Shown one piece after another: positions 22,436 through 34,307 of a DNA stretch of 64,000 nucleotides. The stretch comes from Isoetes taiwanensis (Eukaryota; Streptophyta; Lycopodiopsida; Isoetales; Isoetaceae): NCBI GenBank assembly GCA_021234155.1, contig JAJEKV010000064.1, forward strand, positions 5,706,001-5,770,000. The letters are read 5' to 3'. The translations under genes and the position numbers were made by a program. The stretch's first letter is position 1; each line of letters starts with the position of its first letter. The notes under the pieces are model-generated. The model did no database searches. It was given only the letters and a program-made list of their open reading frames with translations, and was not told the DNA's origin.

Positions 22436-23779
22436 AGTTACGTAAATGAATGTTAAAAATTGAGTTGGATTGGATCAACTTTGATCGTCTAAGGACACCA
22501 GGAGATCTATAGGATTCAATACAGAAAGAGTATAGTAAGCCCATTTCTGTCTACGATTAAAAAAACCACCGTCCCGAAGGGTTTTCGAGGGAAAAATCTT
22601 AATAGTAATAGAGTCGCTAAGAAATTGTATATCTGTATATATCAATGTGATGATGTAGGATAAGGAAGGTCCATCAAACTGAGAGCCCCAAATGAATTTA
22701 CAAAGGAGTAATAGTTGTGATAAAGCCTTACGAGGCTTAAAAGGTTTTAACCCAAAATGAAAGAATTGTAATAACGCTTTGAAAAACCTTAAAACCTTAA
22801 CAATAAGAGAGTGTTTAAAAAAGTTCACAGCTGCTGCCATAATACTCTTCAAAGTGATATGCCTTGGTCCCTTATCACAAGTCTAAGTTGAAATGCTATT
22901 GTCCTGCTAACAAAAATTGTTAGTAGGTGAAGTGGCAACCGATTCTCAAAATCTCTGCTGAAGAAGTTGAGCGGTCGACCTAATTGCAGTGCTTGGGCAG
23001 CCTTTGAGTAGGGTCACGCCGAGAAAGGTTGTGGCCCCTTTGAGCAAAATGGGTGTGCCATACGCTATGGCAAGCCAAAAAGGAAATGGTCATGTGCCTG
23101 AGGTCGTGACCCATGAAGCCTAAACTATCACAACATAAAGGCCGTGATGACCTGTTGAAGAGGATCATGCCGAAGGGGCCGTGATGTCCCCACGCCGAAG
23201 TATCCCTTTGTCTTTTCTTGCTCATTGCTGACTTTGAGATAGAGGTAGTTGTCATACCCATTTAACGTGGCTCCTTCCAGTAGTTTAGAAATAGTCTTGT
23301 GACTCTGGGCACATGACTAACATTCATCATCTTCAATTGTGGAGCAGAGCAAAGAGATAAAAATAAGTTTTTAATCATGGAGCAGAACGAAGATAAAAAT
23401 AAGAAGAGGAAGACAATCTGAAAAGTGGAACCAGTTGCAAATGATAAACTTTGGACATGTTTATTTTCTATCTTTAGGCAGATTTATTTCTTTGCTATGC
23501 AACCACACCCTTGAGGCACTAGAGGGCAACCCTCCATATACAACACCTTGTTTTGCTAGGAGGAAACTATAGCCAGCAAAAAGAATGTTTTTACCACTAA
23601 AAAATGCATAATGTCAAAAATGGTTATTCTTCCCATTTGTAGAAAAAAAAAATCCTAAACAATAAAAACTAGACTAACACTATTGTGCCTCATAGAATAC
23701 ACCCTCAGGAGGCAACTGAACATCCATACGGTCTTCTTGTGCGTCACCTTTATCTTGAGCTAAACTTTATCTCCCACCA
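22436..23779. other. Gene-free stretch with an LTR-like motif
   Basis: No gene was recognised. At 22555-22600 the motif CCCGAAGGGTTTTCGAGGGA resembles segments at 41940 and 47670 that may derive from a common LTR. At 22980-23170 there are GC-richer segments with GTCACGCCGAGAAAGG-like repeats related to the repeat at 25.0 kb. Confidence 0.4.
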
Positions 23780-24430
23780 CAAACTCTCATGAAGATCTAT
23801 GTCTATCTGCTAGACTCTTCTGACGTGCTTGCTATTAGAAGATATCATGGCATTGCCTACAAGCTACTGCATATCCACCAAAAGTTGTTGAGAAACTTCC
23901 ACTTTGGACACTGGGTTATGCCACGTACATTTATAGTCGTAATTAATCACGAAGGGAGACATTCCTTGATGATTCTTGCTTTGTATGCAAACTCAACTAG
24001 GTAGATATAATCGGCCCATTTGGATTCCTTGTTCCAAATGTAGTTTCTAAATATATCCTCCAAGATTCTGTTGATGTGCTCCATTTACCCATATATTTAT
24101 GGATGATAAGAACTCATCCACAACTTGTTGTAGATTGTATTGAAGAAGTCTTGCCAAAAGGCACTAATAAACTTCGAATCTCTATCGGACAGCATGGCAA
24201 GAACTGTGCCATTTTTAATAACTTATCTACCACTACCATCAAGGTATCAAAGCCCCTCACTGTTCTTGGGAGACCCGTTACGAAGTCCACATATATGACC
24301 TCCCATTTTGCATTAAGAATGTCCAATAGTTCTAATTCGCTCGAAACTCGGAGTTGTCTGCTGACATAACTGGCACCTACAGATGTACTTTGTTATTTGC
24401 TTCTTTATGCCCACCCAATAATAGCTATTC
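23780..24430 (-). pseudogene. Ty3 integrase relic
   Basis: On the minus strand the fragment reads from the end of the zinc finger (CQLCQQ) through the core opening (KWEVIYVDFVTGLP and DTLMVVVDKL, open at 24114-24326) and then, with stops and shifts, LSDRDSKF and the AYHP-like block. The wording fits chromovirus-type Ty3 integrase and resembles the one at 33 kb. No flanking domain or LTR was found. Confidence 0.75.
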
Positions 24431-25829
24431 CTAAGATGGGTCCTATGACACAACCAAGTGGCCGAATAAAGTGGTGTTCTCTTTAGTACAAATTGATTCC
24501 CCTACTAGGGGTAGAAAGGTTTAAAATTTTGGATAAACATGCTCCAAAACTCAACAATCATCAAGAGCATGATGGAAATGAAGAAAATAAGATAAGAATA
24601 TGATGTAACTGTTGCTCAAGCAAGGCAAAGATGAGAAAAACTGGTGACAACTTCTCGTCGGGATGGACCCCCCCTCCCCCGTGTGGGTTTTCGAGGAAAA
24701 CCCTAATAAGAAGATGTCGCCACTGCTCTCGAAGAATGCCTGCAGCACCAGAATGTCTGCCAAGAAACACCTTGAAATCAAGATGATGGCAAGAAGGGGC
24801 TCCACCCCCCACTCTCCGACCACCGAGAGAGCTTCGAAAAATAACCTGCAGTGGAAAGTCTGAAAAGATGAGTGACCTGCAAAAAAGTTAGAAATTTCAA
24901 ACAAGAGTGCGCGTCAAAATGCAAGAATATAGAGAAAATTATGACAAAGCTCGGAGGCTCCAAGGCCACGCCGAGAAAGAAACAACAGTCGACCAATCAG
25001 AAACTGTCTGCGAAATGACCACCACGAGAAAAAACATCCGATTAGTGCTGCCTCGGAGGCTACAGTGCCACGCCGAGAAAAAATGAATAACAAATATTGT
25101 CTCGGAGGCTACAGTGCCACGCCGAGAAAAAATGAATAACAAATATCGTCTGATAAATAAAAATTAGTCCGGGCTACAATCATCAATTCATGTCAAACCA
25201 TGATCTGCATTTCCAAACAGAAAACCGTGGCTTGGGATCAAGCCTTATGGCAAAGATCGTACTATAGCACGAGATCGAAGCCATCAAAAACCTAAAAATT
25301 TCCTAATAGTATATGATTGACGTGAAACTGATAGGACAGAAAAGGAGGAGAAATATTAGCTCAAGAGAACGCTGATGAATGAAAATGGGAGAAGAGGAAG
25401 AATAAATAGGAGAGATGAGATGAGGCATCCCCATCCAAGGAATGTCGGTTCTATTCCTAACTTAAAGTAGATTTTCACTTATTTGGCTACAACTCAAGGC
25501 TGGTAGGTTTTGTGATGGAACCTTGTGACTTTTAACTGCGGAGAAGTTATGCGGAACAATAACAATATTTCTACTATATAGTAGTAGCTTCGGATTTAAT
25601 TTGCTGCTTTGTCATTTTTACTGATTCATTGTCTTGAAGTTGAGCTTTTGTAGACACTAATTTGTTAATCTTAGACTTCAAGGAGGTTCTACATTTGGAC
25701 TTTGCTGTGAAGATTTGAATTACTGAATTGTTTGATAGGCATTTGAAGCATTGATTTTGCTGAAGATAGGAATATGTTTTGGACGTGGGCTAGAGTTGCA
25801 TTTTAAGTGGACAAGCTTTATTAAGTTTC
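24431..25829. other. Gene-free stretch with hairpin repeats
   Basis: No gene was recognised. Two exact-looking 49-bp tandem copies (25052-25100 and 25101-25149), plus a diverged third near 24952, contain CTCGGAGGCTACAGTGCC followed by ACGCCGAG, whose ends can pair. The remainder to 25829 is AT-rich and shows nothing further. Confidence 0.5.
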
Positions 25830-26958
25830 TGTGACGCTCCTCGAACCTATACGATGCTCCCATCATATAAATATGGGAAATCCCCTCTTCCATGGCGATG
25901 ATACCACCATAGAAAGGCCCTCCATCTGGCTCGGACCACTTGTGATGGGCAAGTGGCCGGGTGAAGGGGCCGGAGGTGTCATTCGTCCCACGCCTTCTAT
26001 GGGAATTCTATATGGCGAAAGCGTACATACAAGGTTAGCACCTAGCAATAATACAAATAAATAATATACCACCACGAAGGGTGGCCCATCATCATCCATA
26101 AGAATACAACAGAACACCAACATAACAAAGGAAATGCATCATAAATAAGGGCTCTACCCCGGCTCAGAGTCATGGGGGTCGACTGACAGTCAAGGCCTCC
26201 GGATAACAACAGACAGAATCATAACAATGGCATTGGCTGGCATAGAATAATGACTAGGGTAGTCCATTCCGTCCGCCCCTCCTGTGCACACTTTGCAGAT
26301 AGGCTGAAACATGCTATGGCGTAGTTGTAGCCTTCCGGAGATGCAATACCATGAAATCATCCTATAGGACTACTCTGTGTTACATCTTCCTGGTCCGATG
26401 AGGCAGGTCGAAGAGGCGTCCCCTCCCCGAGTATGGTGAGTCCCCGGGTGTGCTAGAGAACCGGTGTTTTCGTACTCGACTTCCCTAAATCTAAAGGCGG
26501 GCTCACCTGCCCGTTCGAGTCCGGGGCATCCTGGAAGATACGTCCCCTGCGATCCAGGGAGTGTCAGACCCATACCCGGCCCTCTCTGTGACCGGCTATA
26601 AGCCTAGCACACTGTAGGAGTTCTGTAGCCACGCTAGGCAGGATCCCACCCCCGATTCTTCATCATACTCGTTGTTTGGTGCTGAATCGCATCATAGCAT
26701 CCACAGTCAGGTAGGATCTTGTGCACAGGCTGCATTTACTGGGTTTTAAGAGGTTCTAGCTAGGAGCATCACTAAATCTAGATAGCTTTTAGGTCTCTAC
26801 CCCCCCTTTAATCCCATACAACACAGGAGGAACAGAAAGAGAAGACAGAATCAAATATAGACATCCACCATCATCATAAGTAGATTATAGAACATAATCT
26901 AATCATCCATCTACTCAAACAAGGGTTAGAATAGCACACAACTACCTAAAGACTGACC
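25830..26958 (+). repeat. Truncated Ty3-type LTR (family A/B/C)
   Basis: The segment starts TGTGACGCTCC and aligns along its length with the solo LTR at 43805-45267 and, in inverse orientation, with the chromovirus LTR at 39430-41025. Shared landmarks are GTGTCAGACCCATACCCGG and TCTTGTGCACAGGC. It breaks off near 26958 where the non-coding LTR element starts, and the last third is missing. Confidence 0.75.
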
Positions 26959-27646
26959 TGTATCTATATCGTTTATCTCAGATACACAAATTGGATTACA
27001 CGGTTAACCACCCAACCGGGTCCACAGGGTCATGGCAAAGGAACTGGCAATTACAAACATTCAATCTATAGCTACTCCGCGTAGCCCTTGAATAGCATTC
27101 CAATGATTAGATCATGAAAGATCCTCCTCTGAGCTAAATATTCCCACGGTCCTGAAGAAAAACTTGTATTGGCACTAATCAGGGGTTTCCTTATAACCGA
27201 AGGGGCCAGTCTTCATCTGTTCTGGTCGGCAGTATCCTTCTCAAGGCTCAGATGCAGAGAAATGCTAGTCTGCAGTGCTGGCATGTAGAAATCAACCCCT
27301 GTTTAGGAATCGGCCAATCCGAGCAGACTCCCGAATCCAACCTGATATGTTCTATTTGTCCTCAACAGTGTTTCTGGGTCTGCCCCTGCACTCGATTTGC
27401 TGCGCCCCACTCGTTCTCCGATGATGATCTCTTCCGCTATTCCCTTTTACCGGTCTAAAACCCGCTTTCAAGCCCAGAGTCCCTGTCAGCCATTCATCCC
27501 ATCTGTGTCTTCCTCCTTACAGATCGTTGCCCCCACCTATATATGCTCATGTTTTCCTTTTTTTTTTCATAAAGGCCCATCTCTTTATATAGCCCCTTAT
27601 ATAATCCATATACTCCTCCTTTATTTGGATGTCCACCTTTTATAAA

Positions 27647-27701
27647 TACAAGAAATTTATCGCGGCGGCCAAGGCCGCCGCGAACATTTCTTTTGCCCAA
27701 C
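27647..27701. repeat. GC-rich hairpin terminus, copy 1
   Basis: The sequence TACAAGAAATTTATCGCGG leads into GCGGCGGCC-AA-GGCCGCCGC and then GAACATTTCT and CCCAAC. The arms can form a 10-bp G+C stem extended by AGAAAT/ATTTCT. A second copy with centre TT lies at 53939-53993. Confidence 0.75.
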
Positions 27702-29609
27702 TCATTGTAAAGGAGTTTTGTATCAAGTCAAAAGGATCTTAGCTATAGACTCGCGAAATTGAACTAAATGTGTCTAAGTTGGAGCTCTAACCTCCAATTC
27801 TTTTCTTAAAAAGCTCAAAAGCAATGCAAAAAGCATCTAACTACTCTATGCAATTGCATCCTTATCAACAATTTGCCAATGGACGTCATAGAAAACACTG
27901 CAGAAAAATGCAGTGTTATATGCTTTTACACAGTCCTGGCTAAAAATCTAGCTATGATAGTTGTTTGAGTGAGAAGACATGAAAACAGTTTAAGATAAAT
28001 GCAACGTTACATGCTTCTCCATAGTCTTGGCTAAAAGTTTCGCATATTTTCCACATGCAGCATGCACTGTTGCTCTAAGTGTCTGAATGCATCCTTTCTG
28101 ATGAGCGTTGCCATTCCATTGGCATTAATAAAATCATTCTTCATTACAGCATAAGCACAGTCAACTAACATAGTAAGCAAATCTCTAGAAATATAACCCC
28201 TAAAAACCTGTTCATGACCATGGCCATGGCTGTGGCTTCCTTCCTTGGGAGCGTGAACAATTTCAAGAGGAGGATTTAACACCTCACCTTTGGATTTAGA
28301 GCCATCTTCAGGGTCGTTTGATTTTTCCTTTCCATAGTTAGTTCATAAAGTCAACTTGAGAAGCAAACTAGGCAGGAGACTTGGAAAATATCATAAACAT
28401 GTTATGTGAACCTCCAAATCAAAGCCATCCTCTATCTTTGGCAACGTTCTAAGCATAATCCATTCACCAAATGTCTTCTCTGCAATTCAACCATCTTTAA
28501 ACATTCAAGTTGTTGCAGAAAAAAGGTTTTGTTATTGACTGCTAATTGTATGGAACTCAAAGCCAATTGATAATAAAGAGTTAGTCTATATCTATTCAGC
28601 TAAACAAATCGTTTCTAAATCTACCGAAGGATGAAAAGTAAACAAATCCTTCTCCTTCCTTGCTACCAAAGGCTAAGTGCATGCCTATTAGTGTGATTTC
28701 ACTATAAGATGGCCGGTGAACACCTAGATGAAGGTCCAACAAATGGAACCCTGATAGGGCAAAGAATGGTTTCCGTCCACCCATATCCGTCCTTGGCATG
28801 GACTCTAGGAGCTCTCCATCGCCACTCCGACCAGTAGCTATGGTGGATGGCGCCAGAAGATGCAGTGGAAGTCGGACACGGCAAACTACTGGCACCCGCT
28901 TGTAGAGGCAAAATCAATTGCAGAGTGGGTGATTACCTGGCGCAGAAGAATCACCAAGCAGACAAAGGATTTCCGTGCCCGCCTTGCCACAACTCAACAG
29001 GAAGCAAAGAAATAAGCGGGTCCGGGCCCCAACAGCTCCAACGGAGGTTTCTCTGCATTCGATCCTTATATTTGTAGCCTGCATTCGATCCTTCTGAATC
29101 GTGCTTCCCAGAGTTATCTGGCCAGCAAATTGGCTTTGGGTCTGATTCCGACCTTCCAGGTCGCTCCCTGGCTGCAATGGCAGTGTTTTTTAAGCCGCCA
29201 ATTGCTTCAACAAAGGCACCCTAGCCTTCGATCCACCCTGTATCAGGCCTTGCAGAGGCCTCAGGCCATCAAATCGGCCCCTTTGGGCCTCTGGTCCTTC
29301 TAGATCAGAATCAAGCGATTATGGCGCGATCTCAAGGCGCCGACTCCGGCAGCCATAGCTTCAAGGAAAATTTTAGAAATGGTCTCCGTTTGTTGGTTCC
29401 TGAATCTGAAACTACAAGATTATATAGGACAGATCGCCAGAATCATCAGGAGACTGCCCAGACCTGGCTACGTGTCTCTAGAATCGATCAGAGAAAACTT
29501 GCCGCTCAGTAGTTTGTTGCTTTTTTTTTTTTAAACAGTGCTATTTTTTGCCCCCCGAAACACAGAATATGCCAAAGCATCTTGCCAATAATAATTACAT
29601 GAGTTAGAT
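27650..29609. mobile_element. 1.96-kb insertion in an LTR, possibly Helitron-like
   Basis: Comparison with the intact LTR defines this insertion: the uninterrupted copy reads AAATACAAAAGGTGC where this copy breaks. The left end carries the GC hairpin, 14 nt from the edge. The right end has no matching inverted repeat and no target duplication was found. A hairpin close to one end and absence of TIR and TSD recall Helitrons, but the end reads CTTGT rather than the CTRR consensus. The interior contains open frames at 28031-28282 (-) and 28596-28917 (-) with no family I recognise. They could be captured gene pieces. Confidence 0.55.
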
Positions 29610-30018
29610 AAAAGGCTCCCTTAACTTCGTAGAAGTCAATGGCCCTTTAACGTATTGAAGGTTGGCCCTTTTTTCCTCCACGACCCCATCCATTGTATTA
29701 CAACCCCTTTTTAATTAGTTGATCCACTTTTACCTCTTATTTCCTCATAAGAATAAAAGTCCTTAGATATTTGAGTAATGTTTGCCACATTTCCACAACT
29801 TTGCCATATTTGTCATGCCACATAACCCTGTCACCGTGGACCACTCCCACGTGCTATACTCCATATCGATCCATCCCTTCTCAAAAGAGATCGTCCGCGA
29901 TCGTCCGAGTACACCCCAATTTGGTCCATCCCTTCTCAAGGTGGTTGTTCCATAATCAACGTGCACCTGGGAATTTCTTGGACCCTGCGAACTCAGGAAA
30001 CAGTTATATATGTTATTG

Positions 30019-30411
30019 TACTTCCACAGTACTTTATATCTTGGAATCTCCGCGTCCCTATTCTTTTAATCCCTGCAAAACTCTAGAAGTAGTTATGGAT
30101 ATCTGCGTACTTTCACAGTATGATATATCCTTGTACCTCCGCGGTACATTATTATCTTTCGTACCTCCGCGGTACTACTTGATTGTATCTCCACGATACA
30201 ATATCTCCACGATACCAAACTATTGTATCTCCATGATACTGATGTAATTTTTGTCAGGCCTATTGTGTTGCAACCACAATTACCACTCTTAAAAAATATA
30301 CATCATGCACTCTTGTTCAAGCCTATTGCGCTGCAGACACAATTACTGATCTACCAAGAGGCATTCACAATTAGTGCACTATGTTCAGGCCTATTACGTT
30401 GCAATCGTAAT
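30019..30411. repeat. Array of short hairpins with conserved loops and varying stems
   Basis: Family one has 15-nt units with a 5-bp stem and a TCC-containing 5-nt loop: GTACTTCCACAGTAC (30019), GTACCTCCGCGGTAC (30133 and 30160), GTATCTCCACGATAC (30185), a shortened copy near 30202, and GTATCTCCATGATAC (30225). Family two has about 19-nt units with a 6-bp stem and a TTGCAA-like loop: ATTGTGTTGCAACCACAAT (30262), a one-mismatch copy at 30325, and ATTACGTTGCAATCGTAAT (30393). Stem changes are matched on both sides. Related units occur at 29889 (GATCGTCCGCGATC) and 30689 (AGATCACCACGATCT). Confidence 0.8.
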
Positions 30412-31147
30412 TACCAATCTATCATGGGTACACACAAGAAATAAATTCTTATTCTCTATTCCGCATAAAGAAAATCAACTTACGAACTTTACCCATAAGT
30501 CTGTCCCCTAGGAAATAATTTGAGATTCCGCGTCCAAATTTTGCATCCATATCCTTGACGGGTTGTACGTAAAGTGTCTCCCCAATGCTTAACACTAAGC
30601 AAACCTGCAAATAAGGTCAAGTGTTAATATAGATGAATTCTCAAGCCAAATATTTATATAAATGACCCCCACGTCCAATCAATCTCTAAGATCACCACGA
30701 TCTGACTCCGCAATCCCAAGCAGGACGCTTTTATTTATTCCATAATCCCCCAAAGGATCATAGAAGTTTCCCCAATAACCCGAACTCGTTCTCAACTAGT
30801 CGGTCCCATATGTTTCGAGTGTTCTCCACGAAAATACCGAGCTTTTCTTTTCTCTGCTACTGATGCTCCAGCTTCACTTGTAGCAGTAGTCGTCAAATCC
30901 TCCTTACTTGGACGCCACGCTCCAAGGATTTGCCAGTTCACTCACATACTTGACCCCAACACACTTTTTGACGAAGTTCAACCCAACTGTACTTGCAGCA
31001 CAAACTTGCAAGATTCTTGGTGCGGCGCAGCCGTAGAGTATAATACCACCACTAGTTCCATCTTCTTTGATTCAAATCCAAAGCAAAAATTCAAAGTCTC
31101 GGTGATGTTTCCACAGCCCATAGATTCCATAAGAATCGCAACTTCCA

Positions 31148-31158
31148 CTCTGATACCA
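31148..31158 (-). promoter_or_regulatory. Primer-binding site for initiator tRNA-Met
   Basis: The minus-strand sequence TGGTATCAGAG lies two bases downstream of the LTR end, matching the standard plant LTR-element primer site. It fixes the element's orientation as minus. Confidence 0.85.
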
Positions 31159-31160
31159 CT

Positions 31161-32186
31161 TGATACGACTCATGTATAATAAGAATTAAGTAACTGCTCT
31201 ACAACATCACAATTGAGGAACAAGAACTGTTTATATCATTTATCTCAGATGCACAGATTGGATTACACGGTTAACCACCCAACCGGGTCCACAGGGTCAT
31301 GGCAAAGGAACTGGCAATTACAAACATTCAATCTATAGCTACTCCGCGTAGCCCTTGAATAGCATTCCAATTATTAGATCAGGAAAGATCCTCCTCTGAG
31401 CTAAATATTCCCACGGTCCTGAAGAAAAACCTGTATTCGCACTAATCAGGGGTTTCCTTATAACCGAAGGGGCCGGTCTTCATCTGTTCTGGTCGGCAGT
31501 ATCCTTCTCAAGACTCAAATACAGAGGAATGCTAGTCTGCAGTGCTGGCATGTAGAAATCGACCCCCGTTTAGGAATTGGCCAATCTGAGCAGACTCCCG
31601 AATCCAATCTAATCTGCCCTGATCTGTTCTATATGTTCTTAAGAGTGCTTATGGGTCTGCCCCTGCACTCGATTTGCTGCGCCCCACTTGTTCTCCGATG
31701 CTGATGTCTCTCGCTATTCCCCTTTACCGGTCTAAAACCCGCTTTCAAGCCCAGAGTCCCTGTCGGCCATTCACCCCATCTGTGTCTTCCTCCTTACAGA
31801 TCGCTGCCCCCACCTATATGTGCTCACGTTTCCCTTTTTTTTTCATAAAGGCCCATCTCTTTATATAGCCCCCTAGATAATCCATATACTCCTCCTTTAT
31901 TTGGATGTCCACCTTTTATAAATACAAAAGGTGCTCCCTTAACTTAGTAGAAGTCAATGGCCCTTTAACGTATTGATGGTTGGCCCTTTTTTCCTCCACG
32001 GCCCCATCCATTGTATTACAACCCCTTTTTAATTAGTTGATCCGCTTTTACCTCTTATTTCTCCATAAGAATAAAAGTCCCTAGATATTTGAGTAATGTT
32101 TGACATATTTCCACAACTTTGCCATATTTGCCATGCCACATAACCCTGTCACCGTGGACCACTCCCCCGTGCTATACTCCGTATCA
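31161..32186 (-). repeat. 5' LTR of non-coding LTR element
   Basis: A complete 1026-bp LTR. On the plus strand it begins TGATACG and ends CGTATCA, so it has 7-bp terminal inverted repeats including TG and CA. It is about 90 percent similar by eye to the broken copy at 26959-29868. Confidence 0.85.
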
Positions 32187-32346
32187 GAGTCCTTTCATAC
32201 CATAACATAGAAACACTTATTATGCATAATAACAAGGTCCTCAGTGGACTGTAAGGGACAAGGATAAAAACACATCAGGACTCCTAAAGTGAGCCGGCAG
32301 AAAAGTGCAGATGCCGCTGTATGCACTACACATATCTACTTCACAA

Positions 32347-34307
32347 CTACATACCATTGGAGTTGGAGTCTATAGAATCGTGGAGTGTCCGGCCCTGGCA
32401 TTGCCGCGTAAAGTCGGGGTAAGCCTTGTCAAGGTCTTGTTTAAGGACCCAGGTGGCATCCTTAGTAGGCAAGAGTTTCCACTTAGCTAAATACTGAAAA
32501 ATCTGGGTTCTTCTCGTTTGTTTATATTCTTTATCGAAGAGCTTCTGGAACAATTTTCAACTGCTGGTCTGTCATTTCCAGAAGTGTTGGTGTATCAATA
32601 ATCTCATGAGGATCTAGAGTGTGCTTCTTCAGAAGGCTACGTGGACCTATACGTTCAATGATCTAAAATAATCCTCCCATCGTGGTGCCAGTTTCTTGCA
32701 ATTCCCAATTTTGAGCTTGACCTGCTTAACCTTGATCTTTAACCATATAGATTCACCAACCTGGAACTCACGCGGGGTATGGTGTCTATCTGCTAAACTC
32801 TTTTGGCGACTCCGTGTTGCCAATAAATACCCGCGTACTTCCTCTACCAAAACTTGCATATCGGTAAGCAACTGTTGTGAGACTGCCACTTTGGAAACTG
32901 GGTGATACCACGAATCTGGAGTAAGACATTGTTAGCCATAGGTAATCATGAAGGGAGACATCCTCGAGGACTCCTACTTAGTACTATTATAGGCAAACTC
33001 TACCAAGTGAATGAAATCTGCCCATTGAGATTGCTTATTCCAGACATAATTTCATAGCATATCCTCAATAATTCGGTTGGTATATACGTTCTGACTGTCC
33101 ATCTGTCTGAGGGTGATAGGCCGTACTCATGGCAAGCTTGGTTTGTATAGTGCTGAAGAAATCCTTCCAGAAAGCATTTAGGATCAAGATCCAAAATAAT
33201 GGTGCGGGGCATCCCATGGAGTCGAAAAATCTCCTTGGAGAATAAAAGTGTCGTATCCAAGGCAGTGTCGGTGGTGCGGCATGGCAAGAAATGTGCGATC
33301 TTAGAAAGCTCATCGATTACTACCATAAAGGCATCAAATCCTCGAAGTGTTCATGAGAGGCCGACAATGAAGTCCATGGTAATGACTTCCCATTTTGTAT
33401 TGGGGACATCAAGAGGTTCCAGTGTGCATGACGTTCTTAACTGCTCTGCTTTTGTCTGTTGGCAAAGTTCGCACTGCTTAATGTAGCGGGCAATATGCTT
33501 CTTCATACTAGGCCAACAGTAACTCGATCTTATCTTGAAATATATTTTCATAAATCCAACGTGACCAGCAATAGGACTGTTATGTGTGTCATAGAGAATA
33601 TGCCTCCTAACTCCTGATGACTCGGGTACACACAACTTATCACGATAATATAAAAGATGATCATCCTTCTTATAATGCTTAAATGTGTCCCTCTCCTTAT
33701 CGGTCCTGGCCTCTTTAGAAAGGCTGCCCCACACTTCGCTGAACTCGGGATCCGTTGGAAGAGATTGCTCAATAGTCTTCCCAAATTCACTTTCAAGAGT
33801 GGAAATAGCATTGCAATGGGTACGTGTGGTCAATGGATGCCGAGATAAGGCATCGGCAACAACATTGTGTTTCCCGGGTTTATACGAAATCTCAAAGTCA
33901 TATTCTTTCAAAAATTCTATCCACTTGCGTTGCCAGAGATTGAAATTAGCCTGTATAAAGATATATTGCAGACTTTGTTAATCTTTGTCTAGTTGGAACC
34001 GCTGTCCAAGAAGATAATGTCTCCAGATGCGCAAGGCACACACGACTACAAGCAATTCCTAGTCATGAGTGGGATATCTCTGTTCTGCGTCATTCATTTT
34101 CTTAGAGTCATAGGCTATTACTCGTCCCTCTTGCATCAAAACAGCTCCAGTTACTGTCTTACTGGCATCAGTCGCAACCGCCTTATCCTTCTGAGGATCA
34201 GGTAAAGTAAGGACGGGTGCCGACGTCAAGGCGTCCTTCAGCTGTTGGAAGCCTGATTGAACCTTGCTTCTCCATTGTGCTGCCCAATCCTTGACCTTCT
34301 CGTGCTT
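32347..34307 (-). pseudogene. Chromovirus RNase H, integrase and chromodomain-like end
   Basis: From high to low coordinates: RNase H start (ATDASKTVTGAVLMQEGRV, about 34140), its end (VVADALSRH) within the open frame 33351-33911, integrase zinc finger (HNSPIAGHVGFMK and CELCQQ), core start (KWEVITMDFIVGL), core parts at 33000-33326 (MVVIDELSKIAHFLPC), an integrase C-terminal region at 32647-32889 (HTPREFQVGESIWLKI), and a chromodomain-like segment at 32347-32553 (YLAKWKLLPTKDATW). Frame changes separate several of these. Chromodomains steer integration to marked chromatin in this clade. Confidence 0.85.

Larger units (their letters stand above)
26959..29868 (-). repeat. 3' LTR of non-coding LTR element, split by an insertion
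   Basis: This is the homologue of the LTR at 31161-32186. It aligns at 26959-27649, is interrupted by about 1.96 kb (27650-29609), and resumes at 29610-29868. The end corresponding to the first 68 bp of the other LTR is missing, probably by deletion against LTR A. Its other end reads CCATATCG instead of CCGTATCA. Confidence 0.8.
29869..31160 (-). mobile_element. Internal region of a non-coding LTR retrotransposon
   Basis: About 1.29 kb lies between two LTR copies. It has no gag or pol frame. On the minus strand a primer-binding site TGGTATCAGAG (plus 31148-31158) lies 2 nt inside the right LTR and matches the 3' end of initiator tRNA-Met. A purine-rich candidate for the polypurine tract (GAGAAGGGATGG, minus strand) lies near the left LTR at about 29870-29882. 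The region carries many short hairpins (see the array at 30019-30411). It would need proteins from another element. Confidence 0.8.

Noticed and set aside
27252-27645. Open frames in the left LTR, with similar ones at 31674
   Set aside because: They lie inside LTR copies and differ between the copies, with no coding pattern.
27650-29609. Calling the insertion a firm Helitron
   Set aside because: The terminal CTRR is not present and the A-T insertion site cannot be shown.
29606-32190. Calling the LTR element a Ty1/copia
   Set aside because: The primer site is shared by many LTR families and there is no coding sequence to classify it.
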